Below are positions 6,613 through 14,699 of a DNA stretch of 64,000 nt, piece after piece. The notes beneath the pieces were generated by a model that saw nothing but the letters and a program-made list of their open reading frames with translations, searched no databases and had not been told where the DNA came from. This DNA comes from Hymenobacter siberiensis (GTDB lineage Bacteria; Bacteroidota; Bacteroidia; Cytophagales; Hymenobacteraceae). The stretch lies in contig NZ_JAHLZZ010000001.1 in the NCBI RefSeq assembly GCF_018967845.1, positions 682,001 to 746,000 of the forward strand, given 5' to 3'. Each line of letters opens with the position of its first letter. Within the stretch, counting starts at the first letter, position 1. A program made the translations under genes and the position numbers.

Positions 6613-9060
6613 CTAGATGGTGTAGTCGCCTTCGTACTCGGCGGCTTTTTGCATATTTTTCAGGTTCAAATCGATGTCATCGTCTTCTTCGTGATACGAC
6701 TCGTCGTAGTGCCGGATGAGGGCGTTGGTATCCATATCGCCGCCCTTGCCGTGCTCGAAGGTGACGAGCAGCGAGGGCAGCAGAATTAGGTTGGAGAAGT
6801 TGGTTATCAACAGCGAAGCCGACATCAACATTCCCAAGGCTTTGGTGCCGCCGAATTCGCTGAAGGCGAAGATGCTGAAACCCACGAACAGCACGATGCT
6901 CGTGTAAATCATGCTGGTGCCCGCCTCGCTTAGCGTTACTGACACAGCTTCGCGCACGCGGTTGCCGTTCAGGACCATTTCCTGGCGGAATTTGGCCAGC
7001 AAATGGATGGAGTTATCCCCATCAATGCCCAGCGCAATGACGAAAATGAGGGCTGTGCTGGGTTTGAGCGCGATGTTGAAATAGCCCATGATGCCGGCCG
7101 TGAGAATCAGCGTCACGGCATTGGGGATGAGGGCGAAAAGAACCGTTTTGAAGGAACGGAACAGTAGCAACACCACCAGACCTACTAGCCCGAAGGCCAT
7201 AAACAGGCTGTCGCGCAGGGTGTGAATGACGTATTCGTTGCCCTTGGTGAAGATGATGGTCGTGCCCGTAGGCCGGATATCCATGCCCGTCCCTTTAAAG
7301 ATGCGGTTCATCTCCGGGATGATTTTCGTGTTCATCAGCGTGTCCAGGTTCTGGGAACCGATGTCGGCGATTTTCAGGCTGATACGGGCCTTCTGACCGG
7401 TGCTGTCGGCGAAGGAGCGCAGGAGCTTGCTGTTCATGCCCGCGCCCGTGGTGTTGCCTTTGGAATTGGCCAGGGCGCTGAGGATGAAGTTTTTCTCCGA
7501 GTTATCGGGCAGGCGGAAGAACTTGGGGTCGCCGTTGTAGAAGGCCTGGGTGGTGGCCTTGAGGAAGGTAACCAGGCTGACCGGCGGCGACAGCTCTGGC
7601 TGGGTACGCAGGTACTTCTCGAACTGGTCGATTTTCTCCAGATTTTTAAGCTTCAGCAGGCCGCGCTTCTTGTGGGTATCGACTTCAAATTCCAGCGGCA
7701 TCACGCCGTTGAAATGGCTTTCGAAGAAGGTCAAATCGGAGTTTACCGAGCTTTTCTTGGGCAGGTCATCCACCATGTACGACACCGACTCGATGCGCGA
7801 AATGCCAATGGCGGCCCCTGCCACCAGCACCAGCGCCGCGATGTAGACCGTGCCGCGCCGGTCGAGCACGAGGTGGTCGAAAAACTCCAGCAGCTTGGTG
7901 AGGGGCGCGGCGTCGAGGTGCTCCAGCTGCTTGGCGGTAGGAGGCGGCAGGTAGGTGAAAGCGGCCGGAATCAGAATAAAGCTGATGATGAAGGCCGCGA
8001 AAATATTGATGGTAGCCACCAGGCCAAACTGGTAGAGAATGGCAATGTCGGTGAAAGCAAACACGATGAAGCCCACGGCGGTGGTCGTATTGTTCATCAG
8101 GGTCACGAGGCCGATTTTGCGCATTACCCGCGTCATGGCCAGCATCTGGTTGCCCGATTTGCGGTAGTCATAGTGGTAGCGACTCAGCAAGTAGGTGCAG
8201 TTCGGAATGCCGATAACGATGATAATACTCGGAATCAGGCCCGTGAGCAGGTTGATTTTGAAGCCCAGCAGCACAATAGAGCCAATGCACCACACCACCG
8301 TAATACCCACCACAATGAGCGGAAACAGCACCGCCGACCACGTTCGGAAGAAGGCCAGCAGCGTGATACCGGTCACAATCATGGCCAGAATGGTGAAGAA
8401 TTTCATCTCCCCGGCCACCTTGCTGGTCATGGTAGAGCGCACGTAGGGCAGGCCGGCGTAGTGCAGCTTGATACCCGTTTTCTTCTCAAACTGCCCGGAA
8501 AAGCCCAGAATCTTGTTCATCACCGCCTGGCGCTTCGAGGAGTTCAGATACTTTGAGTCCATGGTGAGGGCCAGCAGCGTGGCCCCGGTATTGGGGCTGA
8601 TGAGTTGACCTTTGTAGAACTCCACCCTGTTTACCACCCGCATCAGGCTGTCGAGCTCCTTCTGGCTGCGGGGCGGGTTTTTGAAGATGGGCGCGGCCTT
8701 GAAGCTGTTGTTTGCCGTGTCTTTGGTAATATTCAGGAGCTTACTCACACTGAGCACGCCGTTCACGCCCTCTATTTTGGCGAGGGTATCGGTCAGCTGC
8801 CGGAACTCGTTGAAGTTGCCGAGCTTGTAGATAGAACTGTCCTGCAGGCCGACAACCAGCACATTACCATCTTCGCCAAAGGTGCGCTTGAACTGCCGGA
8901 AATAGAGCATATCCGGGTCCTTCTCGCTCACTACCTGGGCGAAGTCGTAGGTCATTTCCACGTCCTTGGCCTTGTAGGCCATGAAGACGGTGATGGCAGC
9001 TAGTATCGCGACCAGCGACAGACGGAATCGGATGATGAATAAGGCGAGCTGTTCCCACAT
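6613..9060 (-). CDS. RND/MMPL-family exporter (hydrophobe exporter-like)
   Basis: An 815-residue inner-membrane protein with the two-fold RND/patched layout: one N-terminal helix (about 8-28), a periplasmic domain, a block of five helices (about 215-390), a second lone helix (about 405), a second periplasmic domain and a second helix block (about 620-780). The second block carries the acidic motif GIDGDNSIHLL expected for a proton relay; the matching place in the first block reads GIPNCTYLL, without the acidic residue. Family members export lipids, hopanoids or other hydrophobic compounds, sometimes with no fusion protein. None is adjacent, so it may act alone. The tail is acidic (EEDDDIDL). 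A TAACTTTG box lies 20 bp before the ATG. Confidence 0.85.
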   Translation of the reverse strand: MWEQLALFIIRFRLSLVAILAAITVFMAYKAKDVEMTYDFAQVVSEKDPDMLYFRQFKRTFGEDGNVLVVGLQDSSIYKLGNFNEFRQLTDTLAKIEGVNGVLSVSKLLNITKDTANNSFKAAPIFKNPPRSQKELDSLMRVVNRVEFYKGQLISPNTGATLLALTMDSKYLNSSKRQAVMNKILGFSGQFEKKTGIKLHYAGLPYVRSTMTSKVAGEMKFFTILAMIVTGITLLAFFRTWSAVLFPLIVVGITVVWCIGSIVLLGFKINLLTGLIPSIIIVIGIPNCTYLLSRYHYDYRKSGNQMLAMTRVMRKIGLVTLMNNTTTAVGFIVFAFTDIAILYQFGLVATINIFAAFIISFILIPAAFTYLPPPTAKQLEHLDAAPLTKLLEFFDHLVLDRRGTVYIAALVLVAGAAIGISRIESVSYMVDDLPKKSSVNSDLTFFESHFNGVMPLEFEVDTHKKRGLLKLKNLEKIDQFEKYLRTQPELSPPVSLVTFLKATTQAFYNGDPKFFRLPDNSEKNFILSALANSKGNTTGAGMNSKLLRSFADSTGQKARISLKIADIGSQNLDTLMNTKIIPEMNRIFKGTGMDIRPTGTTIIFTKGNEYVIHTLRDSLFMAFGLVGLVVLLLFRSFKTVLFALIPNAVTLILTAGIMGYFNIALKPSTALIFVIALGIDGDNSIHLLAKFRQEMVLNGNRVREAVSVTLSEAGTSMIYTSIVLFVGFSIFAFSEFGGTKALGMLMSASLLITNFSNLILLPSLLVTFEHGKGGDMDTNALIRHYDESYHEEDDDIDLNLKNMQKAAEYEGDYTI

Positions 9061-9079
9061 AAAGTCCTTGTATAAGAGG

Positions 9080-9087
9080 CAAAGTTA
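9080..9087 (-). promoter_or_regulatory. Bacteroidota -7 box of the RND exporter
   Basis: On the minus strand TAACTTTG matches TAnnTTTG and lies 20 bp upstream of the ATG. A clear -33 TTTG is missing; GTTAG lies at roughly the right distance. Confidence 0.45.
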
Positions 9088-9282
9088 CGTAAGCGCGGCG
9101 CGGGGCTAACCTCACCCCCGGCACCTCTCCCGCGGAGAGGGAAGCCTGACGTCAACCGATAGCCCGCTCTGCTCCATCAAGAATCATCCCGCAGCTTCAG
9201 TAGCTACCACCTCTATCCAATCGGGATACACCCGGACCATCCGGCAGCCGGGCTGCCGACTGGCGGCCTGCGCCGTGGTCCA

Positions 9283-9537
9283 CTACTGGTTTAGAATCTG
9301 CCAGATTTCCCGCCAATTCGCCATACCCACACATAACAGAATAACAACCGGTGGCCCTTCCAGCAGCGCCAGCCGCTCAAAGTCGGCATCTCGGGGCACT
9401 ACTGTTAGCCCGTGCTGCCGGGCGTAGCGCCAAATACGGGAATCATGCCACTGCGTATCGGGCACTATTTCGCACGAGCCGTCGTGCCAGAAAGCCATTC
9501 GTTTGGGCAGATTGGCATCAATCAGAAACTCGGCCAT
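9283..9537 (-). CDS. DUF5615 PIN-like toxin
   Basis: An 84-residue protein starting MAEFLIDANLPKRM, with a second conserved block VVPRDADFERLAL near residue 47. The aspartates in LIDANLP and RDADF match the acidic positions of DUF5615 (Mut7-C/PIN-like) proteins, which are predicted RNases. It lies 3 bp after a DUF433 gene in the usual antitoxin-then-toxin order, so a type II toxin-antitoxin module is the best reading. The toxin activity is inferred from family and context only. Confidence 0.85.
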   Translation of the reverse strand: MAEFLIDANLPKRMAFWHDGSCEIVPDTQWHDSRIWRYARQHGLTVVPRDADFERLALLEGPPVVILLCVGMANWREIWQILNQ

Positions 9538-9540
9538 GCG

Positions 9541-9798
9541 CTAAGCAGCCGCGGGCAGGTACGTGCGCTGGCGCAGGGCTTCCAAAGCAATTTTAAGCGC
9601 AAACTGCTGGCAGGCAGCAATATCTTCCGGCTCTAAAAAATCGAAGTCCTCCAGAATTTCCGCTGGCGTATCGCCCGCTGTCAACGATTCTAATACCTGC
9701 TGCACCGTGAGGCGGTGGCCCCGAATAGTGGGTCGCCCCCCGCACAAATCAGGATGAACGGTGATGCGGTCGTGGATATAGCGGAGCATGGTTTTCAA
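9541..9798 (-). CDS. DUF433 antitoxin
   Basis: An 85-residue DUF433 protein with a typical N-terminus (RITVHPDLCGGRPTIRG) and a helix-turn-helix-like middle (VQQVLESLTAGDTPAEIL). Members are antitoxins of DUF5615 toxins and probably repress their own operon. ATG at 9798 is used; a second ATG at 9789 would remove only MKT. The module stands alone between the RND exporter and glyS. Confidence 0.85.
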   Translation of the reverse strand: MKTMLRYIHDRITVHPDLCGGRPTIRGHRLTVQQVLESLTAGDTPAEILEDFDFLEPEDIAACQQFALKIALEALRQRTYLPAAA

Positions 9799-9883
9799 CA
9801 GTTAGGCTGACTAAAATAACGTGTCGCAAGCGGTAAAAGGTGCAAGCGGACTTTTTTATTCAAGGCGTCAGAATGTTGCCAAA

Positions 9884-9963
9884 AAGTAGCGCGGACTTTT
9901 AATCCGCGAGTGGCACCGTTTCAGCGGCTTGTTCACTCGCGGACTAAAAGTCCGCGCTACTAC
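9884..9963. repeat. Family G inverted repeat
   Basis: GTAGCGCGGACTTTTAATCC pairs with GGACTAAAAGTCCGCGCTAC and CGCGAGTG with CACTCGCG around a 20-bp loop. The right arm ends at the base before the glyS stop codon (9964-9966). It may also act as a transcription stop for glyS. Confidence 0.85.
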
Positions 9964-11466
9964 TTACAGCTGCTCGAAGATGCGGCGGAAGCTCACGGCA
10001 TCGCCGATGTAGGCGCGCAGCTCCGAAATTGGCATGCGGGTTTGCTCGCGCGAGTCGCGGTGGCGCACGGTTACGGTTTCGTCTTCCAAGGTCTGGCCAT
10101 CGACCACGATGCAGAAAGGCGTGCCGATGAGGTCCTGGCGGGTGTAGCGCTTGCCAATGGCGTCGCGCTCCTCCATTACCAGGCGGAAATCGAACTTCAG
10201 GGCATCGAAGATTTCCTGGGCTTTCTCGGGCATGCCGTCTTTGCGCACCAGTGGGAAGATGGCGGCTTTCACGGGGGCCACGGCGGGGTGCAGCTTCAGC
10301 ACGGTGCGGATTTTGGTGGTCTGGGCGTCGCCCTCCCCTTCCGTGATTGTTTCCTCCTGGTAGGCGTTGCAGAGCGTGGCCAGGAACAGGCGGTCGGCAC
10401 CCACCGAGGTTTCCACCACAAAGGGCACGTAGTTGCCGTAGGCCTTGCCGGTGGCAGGGTCGATGTCGGCGTCGAAATACTGCTGCTTTTTGCGGCTCAG
10501 GTTCTGGTGCTGGGTCAGGTCGAAATCGCCGCGCGAGTGAATGCCTTCCATCTCCTTGAAGCCGAAGGGGAATTCGTACTCGATGTCCACGGCGGCCTTG
10601 GCGTAGTGGGCCAGCTTGTCGTGGTCGTGGAAGCGCAGCTTGGCGGCGGGCAGGCCCAGGGCCTCGTGAAACTTGCGGCGCGAAGCTTTCCAAGTGTCGT
10701 ACCACTCGTCTTCGGTGCCGGGGCGCACGAAGAATTGCATCTCCATCTGCTCAAATTCTCGCATCCGGAAGATGAACTGCCGGGCCACAATCTCGTTCCG
10801 GAAGGCCTTGCCAATCTGAGCAATGCCGAACGGAATCTTCATGCGGGCCGATTTCTGCACGTTCAGGAAGTTCACGAAAATGCCCTGGGCCGTTTCGGGG
10901 CGCAGGTACACGGGCGGCGCGTCCGAGTCCACGGCCGAGCCTTGGGTCGAGAACATCAGGTTGAACTGGCGCACTTCGGTCCAGTTGCCGGTTTTGGAGA
11001 CGGGGCAGAGAATTTTCTCATTGATGATGAGTTCGCGCACGCCGGCCAGGTCGTTGGCCGTGAGTAGGCGGCCCATTTCGGCGGTCAGCGCCGCGCCGCG
11101 GGCGGGGTCGCCAGCGTTTTCGTACTCGGCAGCTTTTTCTTCGAGCAGCACGTCGGCGCGGTAGCGCTTTTTGCTGTCGAGGTTGTCAATCAGCGGGTCG
11201 TTGAAACCGGCGATGTGGCCGCTGGCTTCCCAGGTGCGCGGGTCCATGAAAATAGCGGCGTCGATGCCCACCACGTTGCCATTCAGCTGGGTCATGGCTT
11301 CCCACCACAGGCGCTTGAGGTTATTTTTCAGCTCCACGCCGTTGGGGCCGTAGTCGTACACGGCGGCCAGGCCGTCGTAGATTTCCGATGACTGGAACAC
11401 GAAGCCGTATTCCTTGGCGTGGGCCACAATATCCTTAAGCTGGGTGGTTTCGATTGCTGGGTTCAT
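9964..11466 (-). CDS. glyS: Glycyl-tRNA synthetase, dimeric class II type
   Basis: Charges tRNA-Gly. The 500-residue single-chain form (GlyQS, as in Gram-positives, archaea and many Bacteroidota), not the alpha2beta2 type. The N-terminus carries FVFQSSEIYDGLAAVYDYGP; class II motif 2 is in IGKAFRNEI...FRMREFEQMEMQFF, motif 3 in SVGADRLFLA near residue 365. An anticodon-binding domain forms the last 100 residues. ATG at 11466 (MNPAIET) is preferred over the in-frame GTG at 11472, because TACTTTTG, a -7-like box, ends exactly at 11472. If that box is real, the mRNA would start at or next to the ATG. Confidence 0.95.
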   Translation of the reverse strand: MNPAIETTQLKDIVAHAKEYGFVFQSSEIYDGLAAVYDYGPNGVELKNNLKRLWWEAMTQLNGNVVGIDAAIFMDPRTWEASGHIAGFNDPLIDNLDSKKRYRADVLLEEKAAEYENAGDPARGAALTAEMGRLLTANDLAGVRELIINEKILCPVSKTGNWTEVRQFNLMFSTQGSAVDSDAPPVYLRPETAQGIFVNFLNVQKSARMKIPFGIAQIGKAFRNEIVARQFIFRMREFEQMEMQFFVRPGTEDEWYDTWKASRRKFHEALGLPAAKLRFHDHDKLAHYAKAAVDIEYEFPFGFKEMEGIHSRGDFDLTQHQNLSRKKQQYFDADIDPATGKAYGNYVPFVVETSVGADRLFLATLCNAYQEETITEGEGDAQTTKIRTVLKLHPAVAPVKAAIFPLVRKDGMPEKAQEIFDALKFDFRLVMEERDAIGKRYTRQDLIGTPFCIVVDGQTLEDETVTVRHRDSREQTRMPISELRAYIGDAVSFRRIFEQL

Positions 11467-11524
11467 ACCCACAAAAGTAGGCTGGTACGGCGGAAGCTGA
11501 AACTTGTGCGTAGAAGGCGCGTCC

Positions 11525-11631
11525 GTCTGTCATCCTGAGCGTAGCGAAGGACCTTATACCCAAAGAACTATTTGCAGATTGCAAGCGGCGCAGGCGTGAT
11601 AAGGTACTTCGCTACGCTCAGGATGACAGAC
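11525..11631. repeat. Family A inverted repeat, CATCC variant
   Basis: GTCTGTCATCCTGAGCGTAG and its complement (CTCAGGATGACAGAC) form arms of about 35 bp including ACCTTAT/ATAAGGT. This subtype has CATCCTGAG instead of CATGCAGAG. It lies between the divergent glyS and pit genes. Confidence 0.85.
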
Positions 11632-11674
11632 GCCGTCACAATTAAGTAACATACCCACCCCGGGCCATCCTCCC

Positions 11675-11682
11675 TACCTTTG
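11675..11682 (+). promoter_or_regulatory. Bacteroidota -7 box of pit
   Basis: TACCTTTG matches TAnnTTTG and lies 39 bp before the pit ATG. No convincing -33 TTG is present upstream. Confidence 0.45.
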
Positions 11683-11721
11683 CCGCTTGATTCAACCTAA
11701 TTACCCACCAACCCCCTCTTT

Positions 11722-13125
11722 ATGTTTGGTTTAGAACCCCACGTGCTGCTGCTTCTCGGCGTGTGCCTGCTGGCCGCCTGCGCGTTCGAGTTCGTGAATG
11801 GCTTCCACGACACGGCCAACGCCGTGGCTACCGTTATCTATACCAACGCGTTGCGGCCCTGGGTCGCCGTGGTCTGGTCGGCTTTCTGGAACTTCATCGG
11901 CGTGTTTGCCGGCGGCATTGGCGTGGCCATGGGCATTGTGTACCTGCTGCCCGTCGAAAGCCTGGTTGATGCCAACGTGTACCACGGCATTGCCATGGTG
12001 GGCGCGCTCATCCTGGCCGCCATTATCTGGAACGTGGGTACCTGGTACTACGGAATTCCGGCTTCCAGCTCGCACGCGCTTATCGGCTCCATTCTGGGCG
12101 TGGGCATTGCGTTTTCGCTGCTGCCCGAGTCGCGCGGCACGGCCGTAAACTGGTCCAAAGCCGGCGAAACGGGCATTGCTCTGCTGGTGGGCCCGCTGCT
12201 GGGCTTTGCGCTCACCATCGGCATGATGTTCCTGTTCAAGCGCTTTGCGCCCAGCAAGGCCATCTTCAAGGAGCCACACAAGCGCAAGCCCCCGCCCATC
12301 TGGATTCGCCTGCTGCTCATCACCACCTGCACGCTGGTAAGCTTCTTCCACGGCTCCAACGACGGGCAGAAGGGCGTGGGCCTGGTCATGCTGATTCTGA
12401 TTGGCATCGTGCCCTTCCGCTTCGCCCTCGACGAAAGCAAAAACCCCCTCGACCTGCGCGAGTCGCTGGGCAAGGTGGAGTACGTTATCAGCCGCGTAAA
12501 CCGCGCCGAGCTGAGCCCCACCGACCAGAAAAGCCTGGTCGAGATTCAGGAGAAAACGGCCGACCTCGACCGCATTTTTGCTGGCAAAACCGACATCAAG
12601 CAGCTGCCCCAGCAAACGCGCTTCGAAATCCGTCGCGACGTGCTACTGCTCACCAACCGCGCCAAAAAACTCCTCGGCTCCGAGAAAGTAAGCCTGAGCA
12701 CGGCCGACCGCAAAAGCTACGAAGATGCCTCCAAGGAGATGAAAACCTTCACCGACTACGCCCCCTGGTGGGTGCTGCTGATGGTGAGCCTTTCGCTGGC
12801 CTGCGGCACCATGATTGGCTGGCAGCGCATCGTAAAAACCATTGGCGAGCGCATCGGCAAGGAGCACCTGAGCTATGCCCAGGGCGCCTCTTCGGAACTA
12901 GTGGCCGCCCTCATGATTGGCTCCTCCACCTGGCTCAACCTGCCCTCGTCGACTACGCACGTGCTCACTTCGAGCATCGCGGGCAGCATGGTGGCCAGCC
13001 GCGGCGTGAAGAACATCAACCCCGGCATGGTGCGCAACATTGCCCTGGCCTGGGTGCTCACCCTGCCGGTTACCATGGTGCTCTCGGGCCTGCTCTTTCT
13101 GCTATTCCGCGCAGTGCTGGGTTAA
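11722..13125 (+). CDS. pit: Inorganic phosphate transporter, PiT family
   Basis: A 467-residue inner-membrane low-affinity phosphate symporter. The family signature GFHDTANAVATVIYTN is at residues 28-43, and its inverted-repeat partner in the second half is NLPSSTTHVLTSSIAGS (about 410). Ten or so hydrophobic helices are split by a long hydrophilic loop (about 240-335) rich in Lys/Asp/Glu that resembles a coiled regulatory segment. No phoU gene is adjacent. It is transcribed away from glyS and ends at a strong terminator. Confidence 0.93.
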   Translation: MFGLEPHVLLLLGVCLLAACAFEFVNGFHDTANAVATVIYTNALRPWVAVVWSAFWNFIGVFAGGIGVAMGIVYLLPVESLVDANVYHGIAMVGALILAAIIWNVGTWYYGIPASSSHALIGSILGVGIAFSLLPESRGTAVNWSKAGETGIALLVGPLLGFALTIGMMFLFKRFAPSKAIFKEPHKRKPPPIWIRLLLITTCTLVSFFHGSNDGQKGVGLVMLILIGIVPFRFALDESKNPLDLRESLGKVEYVISRVNRAELSPTDQKSLVEIQEKTADLDRIFAGKTDIKQLPQQTRFEIRRDVLLLTNRAKKLLGSEKVSLSTADRKSYEDASKEMKTFTDYAPWWVLLMVSLSLACGTMIGWQRIVKTIGERIGKEHLSYAQGASSELVAALMIGSSTWLNLPSSTTHVLTSSIAGSMVASRGVKNINPGMVRNIALAWVLTLPVTMVLSGLLFLLFRAVLG

Positions 13126-13146
13126 TAAGCCCGACCGGCCAAAACA

Positions 13147-13182
13147 CAAAAAAGGCTGTCTCATAATGAGACAGCCTTTTTT
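13147..13182 (+). terminator. Rho-independent terminator of pit
   Basis: AAAAAGGCTGTCTCA and TGAGACAGCCTTTTT form a 15-bp stem with a 3-nt loop, starting 22 bp after the pit stop codon. It has T-tracts in both directions. Confidence 0.9.
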
Positions 13183-13233
13183 ATTGGCAATTGAGAAGGG
13201 TGCTGACCCATTTTGAGCCGGCCATCCAGAAAA

Positions 13234-13303
13234 GGGGATAAACACCCCGTTTTCACCTACTTATCCACTTATCCACAGCTTAAAACAGCCGGAATGTGGA
13301 TAA
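13234..13303. promoter_or_regulatory. DnaA-box cluster left of the proposed oriC
   Basis: Boxes: reverse TTATCCCC at 13234-13241, TTATCCACT at 13261-13269, TTATCCACA at 13269-13277 (exact consensus), and an exact reverse consensus TGTGGATAA at 13295-13303. The cluster lies in the short convergent gap after pit. See the oriC entry. Confidence 0.65.
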
Positions 13304-13310
13304 GCCGACC

Positions 13311-13796
13311 TTACTTAGGCCACTGCACTTCCATGTCGTCATTGATAAACACGCCGAAATTGACGAACTGCAGCTCGCCTTCTTCGAAGTATAAGTCAAT
13401 CATCGACTTCTCGTAGGAAAGGCGGATGGCACCTTCCTCCATGGTTTCCAGCTCGGGCGTGGCCTGGCCATGGCGCTCCATAAGAGCCTTCACCTGATCC
13501 ACGCTCTGGCCGTAGATGGCCTCGCCGTAGAGGCGCATGCTGGGGTTGTCGGTTTCGATGCAGCTCAGGCGGAAGTCGTCCTCGCGGTCGAAGTACAGCG
13601 AGAGCAGGTAGTCTTCTTCGTGGTAGTTCCAGGCTTGGTGCTCGAAGTCGTCGTCGTCGTCGGACTCTTCAATTTCCTCGGGCTCGCCCACGAGGGTGCG
13701 CACTTCGTCCATGGTGGCGCCGAAGCGCAGGGGGCCCATGCCGGTGCCCAGAATGATTTCGTTTTCCTCGATGCTGGAGGGTTGGGGGGTGCTCAT
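13311..13796 (-). CDS. Hypothetical acidic protein
   Basis: A 161-residue, very acidic protein (EESDDDDDFEH near 45-55, many Glu/Asp throughout). The N-terminal pattern ILGTGMGPLRFGATMDEVRTLVG resembles a widespread group of small cytosolic proteins, but I cannot name the family. ATG at 13796 is chosen over the upstream one at 13877, because a TACCTTTG promoter box lies between them and the upstream extension is not acidic. The gene lies between two DnaA-box clusters. Confidence 0.75.
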   Translation of the reverse strand: MSTPQPSSIEENEIILGTGMGPLRFGATMDEVRTLVGEPEEIEESDDDDDFEHQAWNYHEEDYLLSLYFDREDDFRLSCIETDNPSMRLYGEAIYGQSVDQVKALMERHGQATPELETMEEGAIRLSYEKSMIDLYFEEGELQFVNFGVFINDDMEVQWPK

Positions 13797-13821
13797 GCGG
13801 GTTGGGGTGAAGGGTAGTAAG

Positions 13822-13829
13822 CAAAGGTA
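13822..13829 (-). promoter_or_regulatory. Bacteroidota -7 box of the acidic protein gene
   Basis: On the minus strand TACCTTTG lies 26 bp before the ATG at 13796 and supports that start. No clear -33 element. Confidence 0.45.
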
Positions 13830-13871
13830 GGCAGGGAGGCCGGGTGTTCGGCGGGCAACAATGGAGAAGAA

Positions 13872-13975
13872 CGTCATGCAGAGCGCAGCGAAGCATCTTG
13901 CCCGCAGTCACTAATCCTTTCCTACGATTGAGTTGCGTTGTGCGGTAAAGATGCTTCGCTGCGCTCTGCATGACG
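13872..13975. repeat. Family A inverted repeat
   Basis: CGTCATGCAGAGCGCAGCGA and TCGCTGCGCTCTGCATGACG form near-perfect arms, with a loop holding CACTAATCC and GATTGAG. It lies just before the DnaA boxes at 13982-14002. Confidence 0.9.
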
Positions 13976-13981
13976 GTCTTT

Positions 13982-14002
13982 TTATCCACACACTTATCCC
14001 CT
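13982..14002 (+). promoter_or_regulatory. Two DnaA-box-like sites
   Basis: TTATCCACA at 13982-13990 is an exact consensus; TTATCCCCT follows at 13994-14002 and overlaps the end of the DUF4385 gene. They connect the left cluster at 13.25 kb with the main origin at 14.7-15.2 kb. Confidence 0.6.
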
Positions 14003-14494
14003 ACTTCCCATATTTCTCAATAAACGCCTCCTTCTGCCGCAGGTATTCCGGGTGTGCTTTGGCCTCGTCCCACTTGCGCTTGAAAATGGCGGCGGCTTCT
14101 ACTTTATCCACATCGGGATGGGGATTATGGGGCAATTCGGCCCGGCCGTGGGCGCCGCTCTGGCTTTTTTGTCGGCGGGTACGGGGCCGGCGTATTTCTT
14201 GCCGCCGGCGTGGTTGGCGTAGCGCCGGGCCCGGGTGAAACCCATCTGGATGAATTTGCGGGCCATGTCGGCTCCCACAAAGTCGTGGGCCTTCAAATAA
14301 GCCTCAAACAGGCCGTAAATCGTTTCGGACGACTCACGGGCCGCCGCCACGTCTTTGAAGCGCCAGTGGGGCAGAATTTCGGCCTTGTAGGGCTGTACCA
14401 GCAGCACACCCTGCTCGCCCCGGCCCACGCGGTAAAGTTCGGGGTGCTGGCGGAAATCAACGGAATGAAAATCGAGCGTGTAATCGAACGGCAT
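14001..14494 (-). pseudogene. DUF4385 family gene with a frameshift at an A6 run
   Basis: The first frame encodes a DUF4385 N-terminus (MPFDYTLDFHSVDFRQHPEL, then RVGRGEQGVLLVQPYKAEIL and GFTRARRYANHAGGKKY) and then runs into TAG at 14099. The family's C-terminal part (DVDKVEAAAIFKRKWDEA, ending EKYGK) continues in the -1 frame to a stop at 14001. The frames join cleanly if one extra A is read at the A6 run 14165-14170 (GAC AAA AAA GCC). A sequence error, a real single-base loss, or slippage at the run would all explain it. The family's function is unknown. ATG at 14494 matches the conserved start. Confidence 0.8.
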
Positions 14495-14699
14495 GGGGAT
14501 AAGACCTGGGGCTTTGTGCATAACCCATACGGATTCGCGCAAAAACCGAAATACCCGCTTTCAAGAAATCTCGAACCCGGGGCTTGATTTTTTCGGCCGC
14601 TTTATTTTTAGCGTTGGGCCTGACTTCCTTTTTCCCCTCGGCACTCAAATTCTCAAAGCGGCACTCCAGCCCTTGAGCAAGGACAAACCCCTTTTCCAG

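Noticed and set aside
7222..8556. Long plus-strand open frame of 444 codons opposite the RND exporter
   Set aside because: Its composition (His, Gly, Arg-rich) is that of an antisense shadow; the minus strand has clear transporter motifs.
13801..13877. Upstream ATG at 13877 for the acidic protein
   Set aside because: A promoter box lies between the two starts and the extra residues do not resemble the rest of the protein.
14500..14600. tRNA-like TTCGA sequence in the origin region
   Set aside because: GGGTTCGAGA is present on the minus strand but no acceptor or anticodon stem fits around it.
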